NCBI GenBank assembly: GCA_033977485.1
Contig: CM066987.1
Coordinates: forward strand, 50,099,033-50,163,032
Reading direction: 5' to 3'
Length of the DNA: 64,000 nucleotides
Source of the DNA: Hydrangea macrophylla
Taxonomy: Eukaryota > Streptophyta > Magnoliopsida > Cornales > Hydrangeaceae
The position numbers and the translations under genes are program-made. How positions within the stretch are numbered: position 1 is the stretch's first letter; each line of letters begins with the position of its first letter. A model generated the notes under the pieces. It did not search any database and was not told the DNA's origin. It saw nothing but the letters and a program-made list of their open reading frames with translations. Below, piece after piece: positions 46,357-57,961 of this stretch.

Positions 46357-47445
46357 ATGAATTTCTGTAGACCCTCAAAGATAGAAGCAGTTACCAACTG
46401 GGTGAGACCAACGAATGTGACAAACATCCGAAGTTTCCTAGGATTAGCTGGGTATTATCGGAGATTTGTAAAAGACTTTTCGCGTATAGCAATGCCGATG
46501 ACACAGTTAATGAGGAAAGATATTGCTTTTGTTTGGAGTCCAGAATGTGAAGAAAGTTTCCAAGAGTTGAAGGGTCGACTAGTGAAAGCACCAATATTAG
46601 CCGTTCTGTCATGGACTGAAGGATTTATTATTTACAGTGATGCTTCATATAGAGGTTTAGGTTGCGTTCTTATGCAAGGTGATAAAGTCATTGCGTATGC
46701 GTCGAGACAACTTAGACCGCACGAGAAGAATTATCCAACACATGATCTAGAATTGGCCGCCGTGATTTTTGCATTGAAGATTTGGCGTCATTACCTATAC
46801 GGGGAGAAATGTGAGATCTATACGGATCACAAGAGTTTGAAGTACCTGTTTACACAACGAGATTTGAACATGAGGCAAAGGACATGGTTAGAGTTGATGA
46901 AGGACTATGACTTGTCAATTCAGTATCATCCGAGCAAGGCGAATGTTGTCGCCGATGCCCTTAGTCGCAAAGTACCAACCAACACCGCATCAGATTTGAC
47001 TTCTCAGAAAGAACTGATACGAGATATGGAGAATTTGGAGCTTGAAGTGATACCGAGGATTGAAAGTGGCTTGATGTCGACGATGGTGGCACAACCACTC
47101 TTGATTCACGAGATTACAGAGAAACAACTTCAAGACGTGGCTTTGAAGAATATTTGTGATGAGATTCCAATGGGCAAACAACCGGGATTCACGTTTGAGA
47201 ACAATGTGTTGAGATTGAGGGGTAGAATTTGTGTACCTAGTGAGAAAGAGTTGAAGCGAAACATCCTAGAGGAAGCACACAACACAAAGTATACCGTTCA
47301 CCCGGGAAGCACCAAGATGTATAGAGACTTGAGACATGTTTATTGGTGGCCGGGAATGAAGAGAGAAATAGCACGTTACATTTCCCGTTGTACTAGTTGT
47401 CAACAAGTAAAGGCCGAACGCCAAGTACCCTCAAGATTGTTATAA
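46357..47445 (+). pseudogene. RT thumb, RNase H and integrase zinc domain, family A element
   Basis: A 362-codon frame. The RT end has [20 protein letters not shown]. RNase H has [35 protein letters not shown], the conserved [11 protein letters not shown] and [12 protein letters not shown]. The integrase HHCC domain follows ([14 protein letters not shown] ... [12 protein letters not shown]). The frame ends in a single in-frame stop (TAA, 47443-47445). The first Met is internal; the real protein would continue from RT. Confidence 0.92.
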
Positions 47446-48300
47446 CCGTTACCGATAGCCGAGTGGAAATGGGAGCACATAACAATGGATTTTGTTAGTG
47501 GGTTTCCGAGATCGAAAAGATCAAATACTATTATTTGGGTGATTGTTGACTGTTTGACGAAGTCGTCGCACTTCCTACCACTTCGAACGACTAAGCCGAT
47601 GGCGTTAGCTAAGTTGTATATTCGCGAAATTGTGAGACTACATGGTATCCCAGTTTCTATCGTTTCGGATAGGGATAGTAGTTTTACATCGAAGTTTTGG
47701 AGAGTCTTGCAAGAAGCAATGGGTACCAAATTGCACTTTAGTACAGCTTTTCATCCTCAGACCGATGGTCAATCAGAAAGAGTAATCCAGATTTTGGAAG
47801 ACATGCTTCGTTTATGTGTACTTGATTTTCAAGGTGATTGGGAAGACCACCTACCGTTAATTGAGTTCGCATATAACAACAGTTTTCAGTCGAGTATTGG
47901 AATGGCTCCTTATGAAGCTTTATATGGTCGTGTATGTCGTTCACCGATTAGTTGGACGGAAGTCGGAGAAAGAAGGATTGAAGGGCCAAAAATTGTACAA
48001 GAGACGACGGATAAGATAAAGGTGATTAGACAACGATTACTGACAGCCCAGAGTAGGTATAAGAGTTATGCCGACAAGCGCAGACGGCCGTTGGAATTCG
48101 ATATAGGAGACTTAGTGTATTTGAATGTGTCACCTTCAAAGGGAATAACCAGATTTGGTAGATACGGGAAACTCAACCCGAGGTTTGTAGGACCTTTTGA
48201 GATCATTGGGAGAGTTGGACCCGTAGCTTATCGTTTGAACTTTCCAAGCGAGTATGCTAAAGTTCATAACGTGTTTCATGTATCGTTGTTACGCAAATAG
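47446..48300 (+). pseudogene. Integrase core and GPY/F module, family A element
   Basis: Catalytic Asp 1 in MDFVSGFPRSKRSN, Asp 2 in VSDRDSSFTSKFW, Glu in DGQSERVIQILEDM: the DDE triad is complete. GPY/F: RFVGPFEIIGRVGPVAYRL. Same frame as the preceding part; a TAG at 48298-48300 separates it from the chromodomain. In the truncated copy at 2.9-3.5 kb that codon is CAA, so the stop is recent and private to this copy. Confidence 0.92.
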
Positions 48301-48303
48301 TTA

Positions 48304-48528
48304 GTGGAAGAGAGAGATCAAGTGATGACTCCAACATCGAATGAGATTCAGAGTGATTTAACGTATGTTGCGTATCCGGTAGAGATCTTGGATCGGAAGG
48401 ATCAAGTCTTACGAAATAAAGTAATATCGAAAGTGAAAGTGTTATGGCGTAGCCAAACTACGGAAGAGATGACGTGGGAGATAGAAGATGAGATGCGTAC
48501 TCAGTATCCGCACCTTTTCGAGACTTGA
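48304..48528 (+). pseudogene. Chromodomain of family A integrase
   Basis: 74 codons: YVAYPVEILDRKDQVLRNKV, then SKVKVLWRS and MTWEIEDEMRTQYPHLFE. The aromatic and acidic positions of a chromoviral chromodomain are recognisable. It directs integration to marked chromatin in chromoviruses. The normal stop is at 48526-48528. Confidence 0.9.
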
Positions 48529-48556
48529 GGTACAAGTTTGGGGACAAACTTCTTTT

Positions 48557-48567
48557 AAGGGGGAGGG
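48557..48567 (+). other. Polypurine tract of family A element
   Basis: AAGGGGGAGGG, three bases before the 3' LTR. Confidence 0.9.
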
Positions 48568-48570
48568 TAT

Positions 48571-50593
48571 TATAACAACCACATTTGTATTATTTCATTT
48601 GCATTACATTGTCATGCATGATAATGTGATGTGGCGTGTCTTATGACACATGGTTGAGTGAGTTTTGACTCACGAGTTGATTTGGGTGTCTGTATTAGAG
48701 AACCCTTTGAAACTGTTGTGATTGAGGATTTATTGTTTGTGAAGTCTCTCCGAGTATGAGACGGTCACTGTAGAACATTTTAAATGTTTATCTGAAAATA
48801 AATGTTTACCTGTGTATTTCAATATCTGTATTATTTTCTGTTTTAGAATTTATTTCTGTTATTAGATTTAGTATCCTGGTGAGGACGAATGAACACGCTA
48901 TTAATTTGGTAGGCTAATTAGCAACTTCAGAAACGTCATATAGAAATTCGCGTTTTAGCGACCAAACGAAACTTAGTCGAAAACTTTTATAATTTTGAGT
49001 TTTCACTCGTAAAGTTGTGAATAAGCTATATAGAAAGTTTCAGAGACTAATTAGGAGTTTGGAAAACTCGTGGGGAGGTAAACGTAATTCCCAATAGTTT
49101 TGCCTATATATAGATAGAGATGGTTGGGATATTTTCCAAGTCTTAACCTAAAATTCCAAAAGGAGGCCAAAGGGGGGGCTAGAGGGAGATTTAGTTGCTT
49201 AGAGCTCTGCGACGCCAAACGACGACCTTCCGTCAGTTTGTTTTCTCCCAGATTTCATATTCGAGCTCCTCGAGGTAAGAGCTTCGTTTTGATACCTATT
49301 AGGGCCTGTTTGGCTAAGTTTTTCGAAAAGTTATTTTCTAGAATTTTTCATAAAAGTTGATAAATGGAATTTTGATCCATAGGAATCGTACTAGACGGAT
49401 TTCTGCACGTTCTTTGTGCACGGATTTTCTTCAGATTGAATTATAGGAGCGTTATTCGGAGGTGAGTGATTCAACTATGTCTTTGGAATGATTTCTTGAC
49501 ATGTATTCATGTTTTGTGTGAATAGCATGTTTTAATTCTTAAAATATATTGTGTAGTTCATATTGGGCATTTATATTGATAAGTAGGCTCAATAGCACGG
49601 TGATATGTTTTGATTACCGCGAGCATGGTGATATGTATTTGAGCATGTTAAGTTACTTATTTGGGTCAGAAGGAGCACATGGTCACCGTGCCATTTTGTG
49701 GAGCCGATATAGGCATTAAGGTCGCACGATTGAAGAGAAGAATCGTGGGTCTTACCCTTTCGCGTGGACTTATTGGCGAGGAGTCGCGGATTGGGAGTAT
49801 GGACGGGCACGTGAGTCTCCGGCGACTAGTATGAATTGTAGAGATGTGAATGCGGACATGTTTATCATTCATGTGCATATGTTGCTTTATTCACTAAGCA
49901 TTAGCTTAAACAAATCGAAATATGTGTGGTTATTCAAATAACCATTTCAGGTGTAAATGCTGGCGAGGAATCGCAGAAGTAAGCACGAGGGTTGGGAGTT
50001 CGCTTGGGAGGCAACTTAAATGTTAACTTTGTAGTTTTGGGACAATAGGATGTTGTAATAAGACCTTTTTCTTGTTTTAACTTATGTTTAACTTCGTATG
50101 ATAGAATGGATTTTAAACTGTTGTAATAGTTAGTAACATGTTGTAATCCTGCTTTAGAAATATTTTAATACAATTAAGATTACTTTGGATTGAGTTTGGA
50201 TTGAGTGGTTGATCATTGGTGATAGTTAGAAAGCTTTTAAACTTGAAATTCTGCAGATTGGGCTGCTGCCAGGGGAGCAGTCGACTGGTCCTGTGTTCAG
50301 TCGACTGAACCCCTGTGTTTGCTAGCTACTGCTTCTTATTTTAGCAAAAGTAGTCGACTGGACCCCGCCTCAGTCGACTGGACCCCCTAGCCTCAGTCGA
50401 CTGGAATTGCTATTAAATTCCCTGCCTTCCTCGGTGGACTGAGCAGTCGACTGAACCTCTGGTTTGAAAATGTGTTTTGTTTTCCGCTGCGTGGATTCTT
50501 CAAAACCTAATTTTGGGAACGTTAATGAATTGGTTTAGCCTCGGTGGCGTGCCACGGGCTCCGGTTCCGCTATTGTGGGACCGGGCTGTGACA
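48571..50593 (+). mobile_element. Family A 3' LTR
   Basis: 2023 bp, 22 bp longer than the 5' LTR: one extra 23-bp array unit and a 1-bp deletion. TATA box at 49105-49113. Confidence 0.95.
50278..50453. repeat. CAGTCGACTG array (7 copies), family A 3' LTR
   Basis: Seven copies. The extra unit CAGTCGACTGGACCCCCTAG around 50376 is absent from the 5' LTR of the same element. Confidence 0.95.
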
Positions 50594-50598
50594 GGCAT

Positions 50599-51153
50599 AA
50601 TCTTCAATCTTCACCTCTTGTGCTTGTCATTGTAATTTTTATTTATTAAATTAATGAGCTGTGGGCCCAATAAGGACATATGTAATTTTATTTGAAAAGA
50701 ACCCCTTATACCAGAAGTAATAGTTATCCATATGTAATTTTATTTAATTCAAATAAACTGAAAAAAATAGCAGAACTAATAATTCATTTACCAGTTGCAC
50801 GTACAAATTATACATGAGTCTTATAATCCTGTCAAGCATAACAAGTTTTTAGAAGAATATGACAGCTAACCATATAATGTATATCTCATTATAGCTACAA
50901 CACCTCAGCACGGCTCAAAAGATGTATACCACCTACCAGCCCGGCTCAAAAAAGTAGTATATTAGTGCACTAACTGCAGGACTATCTCAGTCCTAATCAT
51001 CTCAACTCTGACTATCTCAGTCTTACATTATTTATAAGGCATCAACCTTAACCACAACATATTATCAACCAAGTAATACTTTAGGATGGAATACTTATTC
51101 CAATTAATAATACATCATTTAAATAAATTAGAGACCAAATGACCGTATAAAGT
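50599..51153. other. Noncoding flank right of the family A element
   Basis: AT-rich, no gene. GACTATCTCAGTC(C/T)TA is repeated around 50980-51030. Confidence 0.5.
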
Positions 51154-51162
51154 TATATTTTA

Positions 51163-51696
51163 GGGTAAAGATCACTTACCTTCCCTGAGGTTTGATACGA
51201 TCACACTCGCCTCCCTCCACGTTTAGGATATCACACTTACCTCCCTTATTAGAGATTAGAAGTATCAGATACCTCCCTTTCGTTAAAATTACATTAGTTT
51301 GACTAATAGATTTTTGTTGACCTTGTTTAAAAAATTGTGAATGCCAAAACTACCCTTCGTATATATGAATGTATCAAATATTAATCATTAAATGACAAAA
51401 GTACCCTCTCAATCCCCAATTGCTTTCTACTGTCCACCTCGTTCTTTCTTATTGTTATATATATATGAGACATTCAAATACATATTTCCAGCCTATTAAA
51501 AACAAAGTTCCATCACAATCATCATACTAGAAACAATCTTCAAGCATCCTCTTCTCTCCTCAATTTATCTCGGCAGATGACAAAATATGAAAGGGGTACA
51601 AAGTAGATGGTTTTCTTTCTTTCTCTCTCTAGAAGTGAGTCTTTCCTTTCTCTCTAGAATTGGGGCTTTTCTTCTCACTCTCACTCTTTCTCTCTT

Positions 51697-51731
<35 letters not shown>

Positions 51732-52126
51732 ATTTTAAATACATGGAGAGATTCGTGTGTGGTTTAGAATTTCTTGTTGATTCGCATGTTCATAGTTTCG
51801 AATCAAACTGAAAGATTCAAATTGCCACCATTGTTAGTGGGTCTAGTTTATGGAAGTGGGTTTGCATTCATAAAGTTTCCACCAAACTGATTTGGATTTG
51901 CACTCTCTATGTATATATACAAACAATACGTATTATACATACATATATATATATATATTCCTTCCCTTCCTCTCTGCAAACTATACATATATAACCATTA
52001 CATGACAAGGAGTCTTCTGTTATGCTTAGCTACATAAAAGATTTAATTTCGTTATGATTTAATCTCTCTATTACTCAATTTGTGTTTGATGGGTAGGGGT
52101 GTGTATGTGTGTGTGCGTGTGTGTGC

Positions 52127-52170
<44 letters not shown>

Positions 52171-52934
52171 GTGTGTGTGTGTGTGTGTGTGTGGTTAGAT
52201 AGAGGGTTGGGTTGGGTCTACTATAAAATTGGTCTGGTATCCGTTGACTCCTAATTGCTCAAGTAGATTATTCCCGAAATTTTTGTAAACTGGTATTAAC
52301 TTTTTGGAGGATAAAAATCGAATAAGAGACCGCCGCTGCGAAAGTTTTCCAACAAAACCACCCAACGAAAAATTTATACAACAAATTTCGTAATAAAACT
52401 TCTCTCAATTGGGTTTGGGAAGAAAAGAAAAGGAGATTAGTGATGGTCAAACCCTAATACCCTACCAATTATAGTGAAGAGAAAAGAGGAGTGAGTTTGG
52501 TAATGGTGGTTGGGATTGCAACAATGGAGTTTCTGCTACAAATTTGAACCCATAAAATGCATGCATTAAAAAATCCTTTCTTTTTCCTCGAAAAAAAAAA
52601 ACATTTCAACTCAAGCAAAACCAAGTTTGGAGTTTCTTCAACAAGTTAAGTCATATGGTTAAAGGTATCTATATCATACATATATAGTCATTTTGTGAAG
52701 TTGCTTCGTAATAAAACTTCTCTATATGTATCTATATCATATATATATATATAACAGTAAGAAGAAGAAGATGATAATGAAGTTCGATGATAACATTATA
52801 AATGTCATTTGCCACTCTTCGTTGGCTCAGTTTACTTCCGTTTATCGACAAGGGATGTAAGTGTGATATCCCAAATGTGAGGGGAGGCGAGTGTGATCGT
52901 GTCAAACCTCAGGGGAGGTAAGTGATATTTACCC
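51163..52934. mobile_element. MULE-like nonautonomous element, 1772 bp
   Basis: Inverted ends of about 85 bp: GGGTAAAGATCACTTACC against (inverted) GGGTAAATATCACTTACC, each continuing with CTGAGGTTTGA(T/C)ACGATCACACT. Perfect 9-bp target duplication TATATTTTA (51154-51162, 52935-52943). No transposase. The interior has microsatellites (TA/TG 51697-51732; GT/GA/GT 52098-52195) and frames without recognised domains. Confidence 0.9.
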
Positions 52935-53154
52935 TATATTTTAAACCCTTTAATTCAACTTTGGCCCTGAAAAATTTTAATCCTAATAGATTCTAAAGTC
53001 AGATTATAAAGAACTCCATAATGGGTTGTTATTGGAAACAAAATAATTTCTATACAAACGTAATGTCATGGGTATACTATTTATATTATCAAGGTAGTTT
53101 CTTACTCAAAATGTCAAGATGGAGGATGGTGCAAGGTTTATGCTTAGATAGTTA

Positions 53155-53422
53155 GGGTCCGTTTGACAAAACTGAAAAATTTAGTGCTGAATTTTAATTA
53201 TTGAAATTTTAAGCGATTGAATTTACAATATTGAAAACAATGTTTCTAAGTATTGTAATAGAATGCATTTAGTGATTGTTTTCAGTAGAATTTTTTCGCT
53301 TAAATTTTTAATGGATTTTTTGCTGCTTTTTCAATTAAGTGGTACATTATCAAACGTACTAGAAAAAAAAGTGTTGAAAGTTTTCATTTTTTGCACTTAA
53401 TTGGGTTATCAAACACACCCTT
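53155..53422. mobile_element. Probable TIR MITE (GGGTCCGTTTGACA)
   Basis: TTAGGGTCCGTTTGACAAAA and the inverted right end TAAGGGTGTGTTTGATAACC are alike, with an AT-rich interior. No target duplication found. Confidence 0.5.
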
Positions 53423-53479
53423 AGTGTCATGGGATAACTCTTGTTATACTAATAAAATAGAATAAACAAAAATAAAATC

Positions 53480-53551
53480 ATTTGAATAGAGTTTTGAACC
53501 CGTTACCCAGGGCACCCAAGTTGCAGGTCACGACCACACCACATAGAGAAG
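53480..53551 (-). mobile_element. Possible tRNA-like SINE head
   Basis: The minus strand reads GACCTGCAACTTGGGTGCCC then GGGTTCAAAACTC, like the linker and B box of plant tRNA SINEs. Cut by the solo LTR at 53552. Weak. Confidence 0.35.
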
Positions 53552-54498
53552 TGATATTGTCAAAATCAAGTATTTTTATTAACCCCATTAAAAATGTAGC
53601 ATTTGGAAGTAGGTTGTCGAGTCCATAGGGATTGATACAAGAACAACATTTGGGAAGTTTAGAGACTAATTATAATGCTTAAAAAAAATAAGAAAAGATG
53701 ATAAAATGGGAAAAAATGACTTTGCATCTTTTGGGGTTTTTTTTTATAGGATAAAAGGGAAAACTAATCTAAAAAGTAATAGGTTGGGATCATTCCCTCC
53801 ATATTAGATCACAACAAGATGAAATGGACTAATGATTCAAGCACACTCCAAGGTAACATCTCATTGTGATATTTTCCAACACAAAGATTGCATCTATGTG
53901 TTAGATTAAAGGAGCTTTGAGATTTCCATAGAAACGGATTTGAAGCTAATGTTTGACTATCAAGGATGCATGAAATACAAGATGAAGCCTCCATGGCTTC
54001 TAATATGACTGATTTGTCCACCATACACTAACTAATCTACTTGGTGGACAAATCAACTATGAAGCCTTAAAAAGGTAGTATTTAAAATCCAAGAGTTTGA
54101 ACAATCAAAGATGCTTGACATCAAAGATGAAGACTCCAAGTTTTAAATCCCACACACAACATTTATAAAATACATGGAGTGCAAAACACAAGGTTACATA
54201 ATATTCCATATGAAATACATAAGGTAGGATTCAAAGTCTACGTTTTAACAATCAAAGATGCAAGACAAATAAGATGAAGCCCTAGTTTTGAATCCTACAC
54301 AAATGAACCCTAGAAATGCTACAACATTAAATCCAAGAGTTCATGATCCACAACCTAAGTAAATCTAACTAATAATGGAAAAAATAGCAAAATCATCAAA
54401 GGAAAAGAGATAGAAGTTATACCAAGCTATTAAAACTTTAATCCAAACTTCAAGTTTACAACAATGGGGGGAAAATGGAAGGGGACCCAAGAGGATCT

Positions 54499-54539
<41 letters not shown>

Positions 54540-55059
54540 AATACAAGAAAATAAAGCTTCACCTAACAAAAATCTATCTCTTCCTATATACAACCCACAC
54601 TCAATGGTAAACTTGTAAATAAAAGGAGGGAAAAATCTCCAATGGCGGATCGATCTGCGGCAAACGAGCATATCGATTCGATTTTCTTATATGCTCGTAG
54701 AATGCCTATCCAGGATCGTGGATCGATCTGTCCTTTAAGGCTGGATCGATCTGATATTGAAATTCTGGGTAGTAGCTTCCTTCAAATGGGCGGATCATCT
54801 GCAGTCTAAGGCCGAATCGATCCGCCTTTGTTGAAACTGAATCCTTCCCCTTTTATGATAAAAGAACCAAACGGATTGATTCTGACTCCAAACATGTTTC
54901 CAAAACCTACAAGAAAGAGATTTTTATTAGCAACAAAAGAACATTATCCAATATTAACAAAGGTACAATTTATCCATTAAATATCCCAATTTAGGTGGTA
55001 ATTCGTGTCCAATAAGAGTAAAATCATGAAGTTAAGAATGCAATATTGAACACGAATCA
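53552..55059 (-). mobile_element. Solo LTR of an E-like family (family F)
   Basis: TGATTCGTGTTC... to ...GACAATATCA on the minus strand, the same TGAT...ATCA end type as element E. Perfect target duplication AGAAG (53547-53551, 55060-55064). 1508 bp. The plus-strand left end TGATATTGTCAAAATCAAG is similar to E's TGATCTTGTCAGAATCAAG. TATA-like box at 54583-54591 (minus), (GA)n 54502-54535, array at 54646-54823. Confidence 0.88.
54646..54823. repeat. GGATCGATCTG array, family F solo LTR
   Basis: Six degenerate copies: CGGATCGATCTGC, ATCGATTCGAT, TGGATCGATCTGT, TGGATCGATCTGA, GCGGATCATCTGC and GAATCGATCCGC. Upstream of the TATA-like box in LTR sense. Confidence 0.88.
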
Positions 55060-55204
55060 AGAAGCTTATAATCAGATTTTGCCTAACATATATTTATATA
55101 TTACTCTCTCCGTCCCATTTTATGCCTTCCTCTTTCTATTTTTGGCCGTCTCAAAACTATTGTCCACTTTTAAGTTAATTTCCAAAACTAGCCCTATAAG
55201 TTAA

Positions 55205-56299
55205 TGAAGGGAAGATAGGTTTTAGAAAACGTATTTAATGCGCAGCGGAAAAACAAAGTTCAAAACTTTTTGGTATGCCTAGATGTACTACTTATTAACT
55301 CTATGGATGCGTAGATACAAGAGGGAGAAAAGAGTTACCTTCAGGTCTTGAACCCAATTCTGATTTTCTTTTCTCTTGGATTGTACAACAACTTCCAGTA
55401 GATGGTCTTCACTCTTATGTCTCCTATGAATACTTCCGTAGAGGCTAGAGATGGTGGAATCTCTAATAGGGAGGATAGAGAAGGTATAGGAAACCCTAAA
55501 ACAATTCTGCAGGAGTGATAAAACGACTATTAAGAAATTCTATACGCAGTTACCCTATTTATAGATTTCCAAACCGACTTTAAGCCTTCGATCGATCGAA
55601 CCTTCTATTGATTGAAGCACTTTCGATCGATCGAACTTGCCTTGACTTCAATCGTTCGAGACTCCTTCGATCAATTGAATCTGTCTTGACAAGATCCTCT
55701 TGTGCCTTTTCAAGCATCCTGGCGGATCAAAGAGTGGGACCTCCTAGGTTCTTTATTGTTTGCTAAGACTAGTTGTTAATTCCCATGACCAAACTCTTTG
55801 ATCAGTAAATCAAGCAACTGATCAGTTAACGTTTACTCCACTATAAAATGGTAACTGAACTCCATTGCAAAAGAACATATCCGAAGCAATGTCTAGACTT
55901 GTATGGTGTACTAATGTCCCTCTACCATTAACATTTGTAATCATATTCAGGTAGTCAGATAAACTATTACTGTTAACCTGAATCATGACTACTTCTAGTA
56001 TTCCTTGAGTTACATTCACCTCTCATGATTACCAAACATGTTGATAACTACTTATCAACAAGACTGCAGTTCTCAGTAATCAACTTGGCGACATTCTCAA
56101 AGGAATGTTTACTTTTTATCAGAGGGTAGATTTTATCTTGACAATTTATGTTCACAACCCTATGAACGTGACATGCCCAACCCTATTAACAATCATCTCA
56201 TGAAAGAAACATACACAATGAAATGTAAAGCTGATATCCATATATTAAAATGCCAATGTCTCATACATAAAGTAATGGTTTAAGGGCACAATCCCAACA
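55205..56299 (-). mobile_element. Solo LTR of the element D family (internally deleted)
   Basis: Matches 28223-29725 but lacks about 400 bp (join near 56178). Perfect target duplication GTTAA (55200-55204, 56300-56304). TATA at 55554-55564 (minus), array at 55588-55680. Confidence 0.92.
55588..55680. repeat. TCGATCGA array, solo D-type LTR
   Basis: Five copies, e.g. CTTCGATCGATCGAACC, TTTCGATCGATCGAAC, CAATCGTTCGAGA. Confidence 0.9.
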
Positions 56300-56481
56300 G
56301 TTAACACACCAAACTACTATTTTAAGCAAAGCAAGGGCAATTTGGGAAAAAAACTCTTATTTAAGCCCATGTGTACTGCAATCATTATGGTCCTTTAAAA
56401 AGTTGGACTCCCCAAAAGGGACACATAAAATGGGACGGATGGAGTATTTAGAAAAGCTATTGGATATAAGAAAATAATGTA

Positions 56482-57357
56482 CTCCCTCCGTCCCTTAAAA
56501 AATAGTCTTATATTCTATTTTGGGATGTCCCAAAATTATTGTCCACATTCCAAATTGGTATACAGTTTTTACTCACTTTACAAAACTATCCATCCTTGAA
56601 ATCTACGACAAGACAAAGCTAAAAAATGTAGTTGTAATGATTGGTGGCAATTATGGAAAGTATGTGTAGATTCTAGGGGTGTCATTTGGAATGGAAATTC
56701 CGATTCTGTCCGATTCTGATCCGAAAAATTCCGATTTTAGAAGCTAAAATTGAATTCCGAATTCCGAAATTTTGATTTTCGAAAATTATGAAAAATTTTG
56801 GAACGAAATTGGAATTGTTTTAGGATTTCCAAAAATTATGAAAATTCTGAAATCACGTTTTTTTGATAATTTTTGAATTTTCTTCTAATATATTAGATTT
56901 ATATACACACATTTGTCAAATACGTATAAACTTGTATTCTTTGTTCAGATCTGTGTGAGATTTTTTTAGATTTTGTGAAAAGTTAGTAATCTTTGCTCGA
57001 TCTATGTGAGATATGTTTGTGGATTTTGTTGAATCTGTAGGTTGATCTCTTTGGATTTTGTGGATTTTGTGTAGTGATTGGTTGCATTTAGTAAAAATTC
57101 AAAAAAAATATTAAAAAAAAATGCCAATTCCAAAACATTTCAGAAAATTCTGAAATTTTCGTATTGGAAATGAATTTGGAATTTTCAAAATTTTGGAATA
57201 GGAATTGGAATTGATTTCTAGATTCCGAAAATTTTGGAATATATTTCGAAACACCTGTTTCCGATCCGTTCCATCCGAATGACACCCCTAGTAGATTCTT
57301 TGTCCCCTTAAAAAGTTGAATTTCTAAGAGTGGACTATTTTTAAGGGATGGGGGGAG
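56482..57357. mobile_element. Stowaway-like MITE split by a hAT MITE
   Basis: Ends CTCCCTCCGTCCCTTAAAAA and ...TTTTTAAGGGATGGGGGGAG, TA flanks (56480-56481, 57358-57359). Confidence 0.85.
56674..57290. mobile_element. hAT-type MITE, GGAATTTTC-rich (copy 2)
   Basis: TAGGGGTGTCATTTGGA and its inverse TCCGAATGACACCCCTA; perfect 8-bp target duplication GTAGATTC (56666-56673, 57291-57298). 617 bp, interior of degenerate TTCCGAAAATTTTGGAA units, related to 33827-34485. Confidence 0.92.
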
Positions 57358-57359
57358 TA

Positions 57360-57916
57360 CAAAAGATTTGCTAGCAACGAACCTTGATACTATGACCTAC
57401 TGAATGAAAACTCTAACCAAACACCACACTACATCAGCTATCCCAACCCCAATCAAAAAATTCTACCGCCGACAACTATTCCGATGTTGTCCCCGGTGAC
57501 AGTCGCCGGAAAAATGATGCTTCTGAAATTTCCTATTTTCTGCTCGTTTTTAACATGTTTCTTCCAAAATGATCGTAGGGATCTCGAGAACACATCTAAA
57601 TGCTTAAAGCTCGACAAAACTTAAATTATTTTTGCGTACCTACTTGACCCAAACTCTAAATTCAAACTTCCACAAACCCAAAGAACTGAAAATAAAGTAG
57701 AGTTTTGGACAGAAAATCCTTACCTCCAGCAAGGGTCTCTTATTCTCCTTTTCTCTTGCTTTTCTTCCCCTTTCTCTATCTCTCTCTTTCTTGTTGGATT
57801 TATCACATAATTCAGTTTTGGGTTATATCATTTTAAACTCTTTGTTTTTGGACAATGGGCTTCTTATTTCAAAAACACAAACTAAAGCCTTATACCTTGA
57901 TTAGGCGCGCACGTGT

Positions 57917-57961
<45 letters not shown>

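Larger units (their letters stand above)
41756..50593 (+). mobile_element. Family A Ty3/gypsy chromovirus, full-length with both LTRs
   Basis: 8838 bp: 5' LTR 41756-43756, primer-binding site, gag, protease, RT, RNase H, integrase, chromodomain, polypurine tract, 3' LTR 48571-50593. Perfect target duplication GGCAT (41751-41755, 50594-50598). LTR termini are TA...CA rather than TG...CA. By eye the two LTRs differ at about 30 positions plus one 23-bp array unit. The coding frame is broken in about five places, so it is not autonomous now. Initiator-Met primer site and chromodomain suggest the Tekay-type group. Confidence 0.95.
55104..56444. mobile_element. Stowaway-like MITE split by a copia solo LTR
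   Basis: Ends CTCTCTCCGTCCCATTTTAT and ...CATAAAATGGGACGGATGGAG, TA on both sides (55102-55103, 56445-56446). Without the inserted LTR it is about 240 bp. Confidence 0.85.
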
